NCBI RefSeq assembly: GCF_004795895.1
Contig: NZ_CP039250.1
Coordinates: 62,001 to 126,000, forward strand
DNA: 64,000 bases
Source: Sphingopyxis sp. PAMC25046
GTDB taxonomy: Bacteria; Pseudomonadota; Alphaproteobacteria; Sphingomonadales; Sphingomonadaceae
Direction: 5' to 3'
In this document: in pieces, positions 60,787 to 64,000 of the stretch
Position numbering within the stretch: position 1 is the stretch's first letter
Layout of the letters: each line of letters begins with the position of its first letter
Translations under genes and position numbers: made by a program
The notes under the pieces: generated by a model
Databases searched by the model: none
The model's input: the letters and a program-made list of their open reading frames with translations, nothing else
What the model was told of the DNA's origin: nothing

Positions 60787-60807
60787 ATGCCGGATCGGGT
60801 CCGGCAT
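60787..60807. repeat. REP-like intergenic palindrome
   Basis: ATGCCGGA-tcggg-TCCGGCAT, with flanking GTGG and GACG. Palindromes of this wording (ATGCCGGA...TCCGGCATGAC) are common dispersed intergenic repeats in alphaproteobacteria as I recall. Lies 11 bases downstream of the efflux gene end, so may also act as its transcript 3' hairpin. Confidence 0.6.
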
Positions 60808-60817
60808 GACGAAGATA

Positions 60818-62221
60818 TCAGGGTGCGGGTTGGCTTCCCGCGCTGCTGTCACCGCCCAAGGCGCGGAACAGCGCGATCCGCGTTTGGACGAGCAGCAATT
60901 GAGTCGCGATTTCGCTCCGCCGCGCCGAATAGAGACTGCGCTGCGCGTCGAGGCTGGAAAGAAAGCTGTCGACCCCGCCCCTGTAGCGCGCGTCGGTTAG
61001 CGTCGCGGTATCGGCGGCGGCTTCGCTATTCGCCGCGGCGGCGCGCACGCGTTCGGAAATCGTTCCCTGCACCGCGAGCGCGTCGGCAACTTCGCGGAAG
61101 GCGGTCTGGATCGCGCCTTCATAGCCCGCGAGCGCGGCATCGCGCTGGGCCTCGCTGACCGCAACCCCCGCGCGGCGCCCGCCGGCGTCGAAAATCGTCG
61201 CCGTCGCATCGCCACCCGCCGACCAGTTGAACGAGCCGCTGTCGAACAGGCTGGAAAGCGCGTTGCTGGCAAAGCCGAGCAGCCCGGTGAGCGAGATCGA
61301 CGGGAAGAGCCGCGCGCGCGCGACGCCGATGTCGGCGTTGGCGGCGCGCAGGCCATATTCGGCCTCGATCACATCGGGGCGGCGGAGCAGGATTTCGGAG
61401 CTGACCCCGGCGGGCAGCGCCACGACCGACGGCGTGACGTCGGTCAGGCTGGCGGGCAACAGCGCTCGGTCGACGTCGCCGCCGACGAGGAGGCGGATGA
61501 GATTTTCGTCCTGCGCGAGCGCGGTCCGTTGCTGCGCGATCGAATCCTCGGCGGTCGCGAGAATCTGTTCGGCCTGGCGGAGGTCGGTGCGCGGGGCGAC
61601 GCCGCCGTCGAGCCGCGCCTTGGTCAGCCGCACGCTTTCGCGTGCATTGGCGGCGGTATCCTCGGCGATCTTGAGCAGGTCGCGGTCGGCGGCATAGCTC
61701 GCCCAGGCGTCGGCGAGGCTGGCGATCAGCGCAAGGCGCACGGTGCGCGAGGCGGCCTCGGTCGCGAGCGCGCGATTGCGGTCGGCCTCGGTCGCATTGG
61801 CTAGGCGGCCGAACAGGTCGAGTTCAAATGCGGTGACGCCGCCGCGCAGCGAGAAATCGCCGCTACCATTCCCGTTGCCGCTGCCGCCGCCATCCGAATA
61901 GCCCGCGCCAGCCGTCACGCCGAGTTCGGGGAATTGCGCCGAGCGCGTGACGCGTACCTGCGCGCGCGCCGCGGCGACATTGGCGTAGGCGATGCGCAGG
62001 TCGCGATTGTTGACGAGCGCCTGTTCGGTCAGCGTCTGAAGCCGCGGATCGGTGAAGACGCTTTTGTAGGAGAGGATCGGCAGCGCCGCTTCGCTCTGCA
62101 GCAGATAGGCGTCGCCGGCAGGCCAGCTTTGCGGGACCGGCGGCGTCGGCAGCACCGTCTTCGGCGCGAGCGAGCAGCCGGCGAGCATTAATGTGCCGGT
62201 CAGGAGCAGGGCGCGGATCAT
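60818..62221 (-). CDS. RND efflux outer-membrane lipoprotein, NodT family
   Basis: 467-aa TolC/OprM-like outer-membrane factor. Lipoprotein signal with lipobox LMLAGC (C16), two repeated OEP domains (helical hairpins around RDLRIAYANVAAARAQVRVT and ARARLFPSISLTGLLGFASN), and LLRRPDVIEAEYGLRAANAD typical of NodT family. It forms the outer duct of the RND pump encoded just upstream; the two genes overlap by four bases (ATGA). C-terminus ends GGDSSAGSQPAP. Confidence 0.94.
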   Translation of the reverse strand: MIRALLLTGTLMLAGCSLAPKTVLPTPPVPQSWPAGDAYLLQSEAALPILSYKSVFTDPRLQTLTEQALVNNRDLRIAYANVAAARAQVRVTRSAQFPELGVTAGAGYSDGGGSGNGNGSGDFSLRGGVTAFELDLFGRLANATEADRNRALATEAASRTVRLALIASLADAWASYAADRDLLKIAEDTAANARESVRLTKARLDGGVAPRTDLRQAEQILATAEDSIAQQRTALAQDENLIRLLVGGDVDRALLPASLTDVTPSVVALPAGVSSEILLRRPDVIEAEYGLRAANADIGVARARLFPSISLTGLLGFASNALSSLFDSGSFNWSAGGDATATIFDAGGRRAGVAVSEAQRDAALAGYEGAIQTAFREVADALAVQGTISERVRAAAANSEAAADTATLTDARYRGGVDSFLSSLDAQRSLYSARRSEIATQLLLVQTRIALFRALGGDSSAGSQPAP

Positions 62222-64000
62222 GCCGGCACCTCCGCCGGGCCTTCGCCCTTCTTCTTGCCGAAGCGTGCCCGCGCCGCCGCAAGGCCGTCGCGCACGCCGC
62301 GGCGGACGAGCACGAAGAAGAGCGGGATGAAGAAGATCGCGAGGAAGGCGGCGGTGAGCATGCCGCCGATCACCGAGGTACCGATTGCGACGCGGCTGTT
62401 CGCGCCGGCGCCGGTCGCGATTGCGAGCGGCAGCACGCCGAAAATGAAGGCGAAGCTTGTCATCAGGATCGGGCGCAGGCGGATGCGCGCCGCCTCGACG
62501 GCGGCTTCGATCACGCGCTTGCCCTTGCGCTCCTCCTGCTCGGCGAATTCAATCATCAGGATCGCATTTTTCGCCGCGAGTCCCATCGTCGTGAGAAGGC
62601 CGATCTGGAGGTAGACGTCATTTTCGAGCCCGCGCAGATTCACCGCGAATACGGCGCCGATCAAGCCCAGGGGGATGACGCACAGCACCGCGATCGGGAT
62701 CGACCAGCTTTCGTAGAGCGCGGCGAGGCAGAGGAAGATGACGAGCAGCGAAAGGCTGTAAAGCAGGGGCGCCTGTCCCGATGAGAGACGTTCCTGATAG
62801 GAAGAACCCGACCAGGCGACGCTGGTGCCAGGAATTTCGCCCGCCATGCGCTCCATTTCATCCATCGCCTCGCCCGAACTGGTGCCGGCGGCGGGTTGAC
62901 CCGAGATTTCGAAGGCGGGCACGCCCTGGAAGCGCGAACTGCTGCTCGGCGTCGTCGACCAGCCGGTCCGGGCAAAGGCCGAGAAGGGCGACATTTCGCC
63001 GTCGGCCGAGCGGACAAACCATTGGCCCAGATCCTCGGGCTTGGCGCGATAGGGGGCATCGCCCTGCACATAGACGCGCTTGACGCGCCCCTTGTCGATG
63101 AAGTCGTTGACGTAGCGGCCGCCCCATGCGGTCGCGAGCGTCGAATTCACATCGGCATTGTCGATGCCATAGGCGGTCAGCCGCTGCGTATCGACGTCGA
63201 TCTTGAGCGTGGCGACGTCGGGCAGATCGGACAGGCGCACCGACGTGAGCTTCGGATTATCGTTTGCCATCGCGAGCAGGCGGTCGCGCGCTTCGGCGAA
63301 TTCGGCGTGGCTCATCCCGCTGCGGTTCTGGAGCTGCATCGTGAAGCCCGACGAATCGCCGAGACCGCGCACCGCGCCGGGGACGAGCGCGAAAATCTGC
63401 GCATCGCGCAGGCCGCTCAGCGCCTTGCGGGCGCGATCGACAATCGCATCGGCGGTATTTTCCTTGCCCGGCCGGTCGTCCCAATGGGTGAGGTTGACAT
63501 AGCCCTGGCCGGTGTTCTGGCCCGCCGCCGCGCCGCCGCCGCCGCCCGCGATCAGGAACAGCGTCTGCGTGTTCGCTTTCTCCTGCGTCAGCAGATATTT
63601 TTCGATTTCGTCACGCACTTCGAGCGTGCGCGCCTGCGTAGCGCCGGCGGGCAGGCGGAACTGTACCGAAACGCGCCCCTGATCCTCGTTGGGCAGGAAG
63701 CCGCCCGGCAGGCGGAGAAAGAGGAAAGCGAGCGCGGCGAGCAACAGCAGATAGATGCCGAGGAAGAGCCATTTGCGGTCGACCACCTTGGTCACGCTTC
63801 CGACATAGCGTTCGACCGAGTGGTCGAAGCGCGTGTTGAAGCCGTTTTTCGCGCGTTCGAGGAAAGCATGGACGCGCGGAAAGCGTCCGCCGCCGGACGC
63901 CGCGTCGCCATGATTCTTCGGTTTGAGCAGGGTCGAAGTCAGCGCGGGGCTCAGGATCAGCGCGACGAGCACCGACAGCATCATCGCAGAGATGATGGTG
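62218..64000 (-). CDS. RND efflux transporter inner-membrane protein (HAE1/AcrB type), C-terminal part
   Basis: About 594 codons visible; the 5' part lies beyond the right edge. Contains the second-half porter domain (RLPGGFLPNEDQGRVSVQFR, SGFTMQLQNRSGMSHAEFAE) and the last six membrane helices (SLLVIFLCLAALYESWSIPI, GLAAKNAILMIEFAEQE, RPILMTSFAFIFGVLPLAIA). Most similar to AcrB/MexB-type multidrug pumps. A Gly-rich loop (GGGGGAAAG) replaces the usual sequence after LIAGG. A membrane-fusion protein gene is expected beyond the edge. Confidence 0.95.
   Translation of the reverse strand, partial: TIISAMMLSVLVALILSPALTSTLLKPKNHGDAASGGGRFPRVHAFLERAKNGFNTRFDHSVERYVGSVTKVVDRKWLFLGIYLLLLAALAFLFLRLPGGFLPNEDQGRVSVQFRLPAGATQARTLEVRDEIEKYLLTQEKANTQTLFLIAGGGGGAAAGQNTGQGYVNLTHWDDRPGKENTADAIVDRARKALSGLRDAQIFALVPGAVRGLGDSSGFTMQLQNRSGMSHAEFAEARDRLLAMANDNPKLTSVRLSDLPDVATLKIDVDTQRLTAYGIDNADVNSTLATAWGGRYVNDFIDKGRVKRVYVQGDAPYRAKPEDLGQWFVRSADGEMSPFSAFARTGWSTTPSSSSRFQGVPAFEISGQPAAGTSSGEAMDEMERMAGEIPGTSVAWSGSSYQERLSSGQAPLLYSLSLLVIFLCLAALYESWSIPIAVLCVIPLGLIGAVFAVNLRGLENDVYLQIGLLTTMGLAAKNAILMIEFAEQEERKGKRVIEAAVEAARIRLRPILMTSFAFIFGVLPLAIATGAGANSRVAIGTSVIGGMLTAAFLAIFFIPLFFVLVRRGVRDGLAAARARFGKKKGEGPAEVPA

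Noticed and set aside
1..64000. CRISPR arrays, toxin-antitoxin pairs, restriction systems or known anti-phage genes
   Set aside because: No regularly spaced direct repeats and no matching proteins were seen on either strand.

Overview
The window is a chromosomal segment of a GC-rich alphaproteobacterium. It is most likely a sphingomonad close to Sphingopyxis. The grounds are high GC, NodT-type efflux and TonB-receptor families, an alphaproteobacterial GTTC-N7-GTTC SOS box, and EctD/EctC proteins whose metal ligands (EctD H144/D146/H245; EctC E57/Y85/H93) fall at the numbering I recall for the characterised Sphingopyxis alaskensis enzymes. The species is an inference.

Layout. (1) 1-730: end of an integrative element, with the N-terminal part of a tyrosine integrase reading off the left edge and a 45-base 3' fragment of a tRNA-Arg(CCG) as the attachment-site remnant. 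(2) 772-8781: leftward ectoine/hydroxyectoine operon ectA-ectB-ectC-ectD-ask followed by two different MFS transporters, with a divergent MarR regulator and two palindromes in the control region. (3) 8955-12976: CoA-transferase, thiolase and acyl-CoA dehydrogenase in one rightward operon. (4) 12973-21755: polysaccharide-uronate utilisation locus with a TonB receptor, two tandem alginate-lyase-like proteins, a GH105 hydrolase, D-mannonate dehydratase and a FadR-type GntR regulator. Both control regions of the locus carry the same two palindromes. (5) 21859-23741: four poorly understood small genes (HTH-membrane protein, helical protein, membrane protein, winged-helix protein). (6) 23805-54964: a nearly complete flagellar regulon. 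(7) 55173-60680: SOS mutagenesis cassette imuA-imuB-dnaE2. (8) 60818-64000: outer-membrane factor and C-terminal part of an RND pump.

The flagellar block has a readable promoter logic. Four strong sigma-54 (-24/-12) promoters precede flgA, the flgB operon, the SLT-flhA-fliA operon and the fliE operon. Three of them carry a shared upstream A/T-rich motif. Sigma-28-like boxes (near TTAATCTT-N11-GCCGTTAA) precede fliD, motA and, more weakly, fliC and flgM. The sigma-54 activator is encoded in the cluster but lacks a receiver domain. Several components are pared down or altered: 100-aa FlgD, 275-aa FlgE, FlgJ without a muramidase domain (a separate lytic transglycosylase is present), FlgH without any cysteine, and FliM without the usual N-terminal CheY-binding peptide. 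No chemotaxis genes lie in the window.

Most of the window is ordinary, well-packed operonic DNA with many 1-16 base overlaps. The most unusual signals are the shared palindrome pairs of the uronate locus, the sigma-54 upstream motif, a perfect 33-bp inverted repeat between fliC and dnaE2, and the uncharacterised four-gene block at 21859-23741. I saw no CRISPR array, complete insertion sequence, rRNA or complete tRNA.
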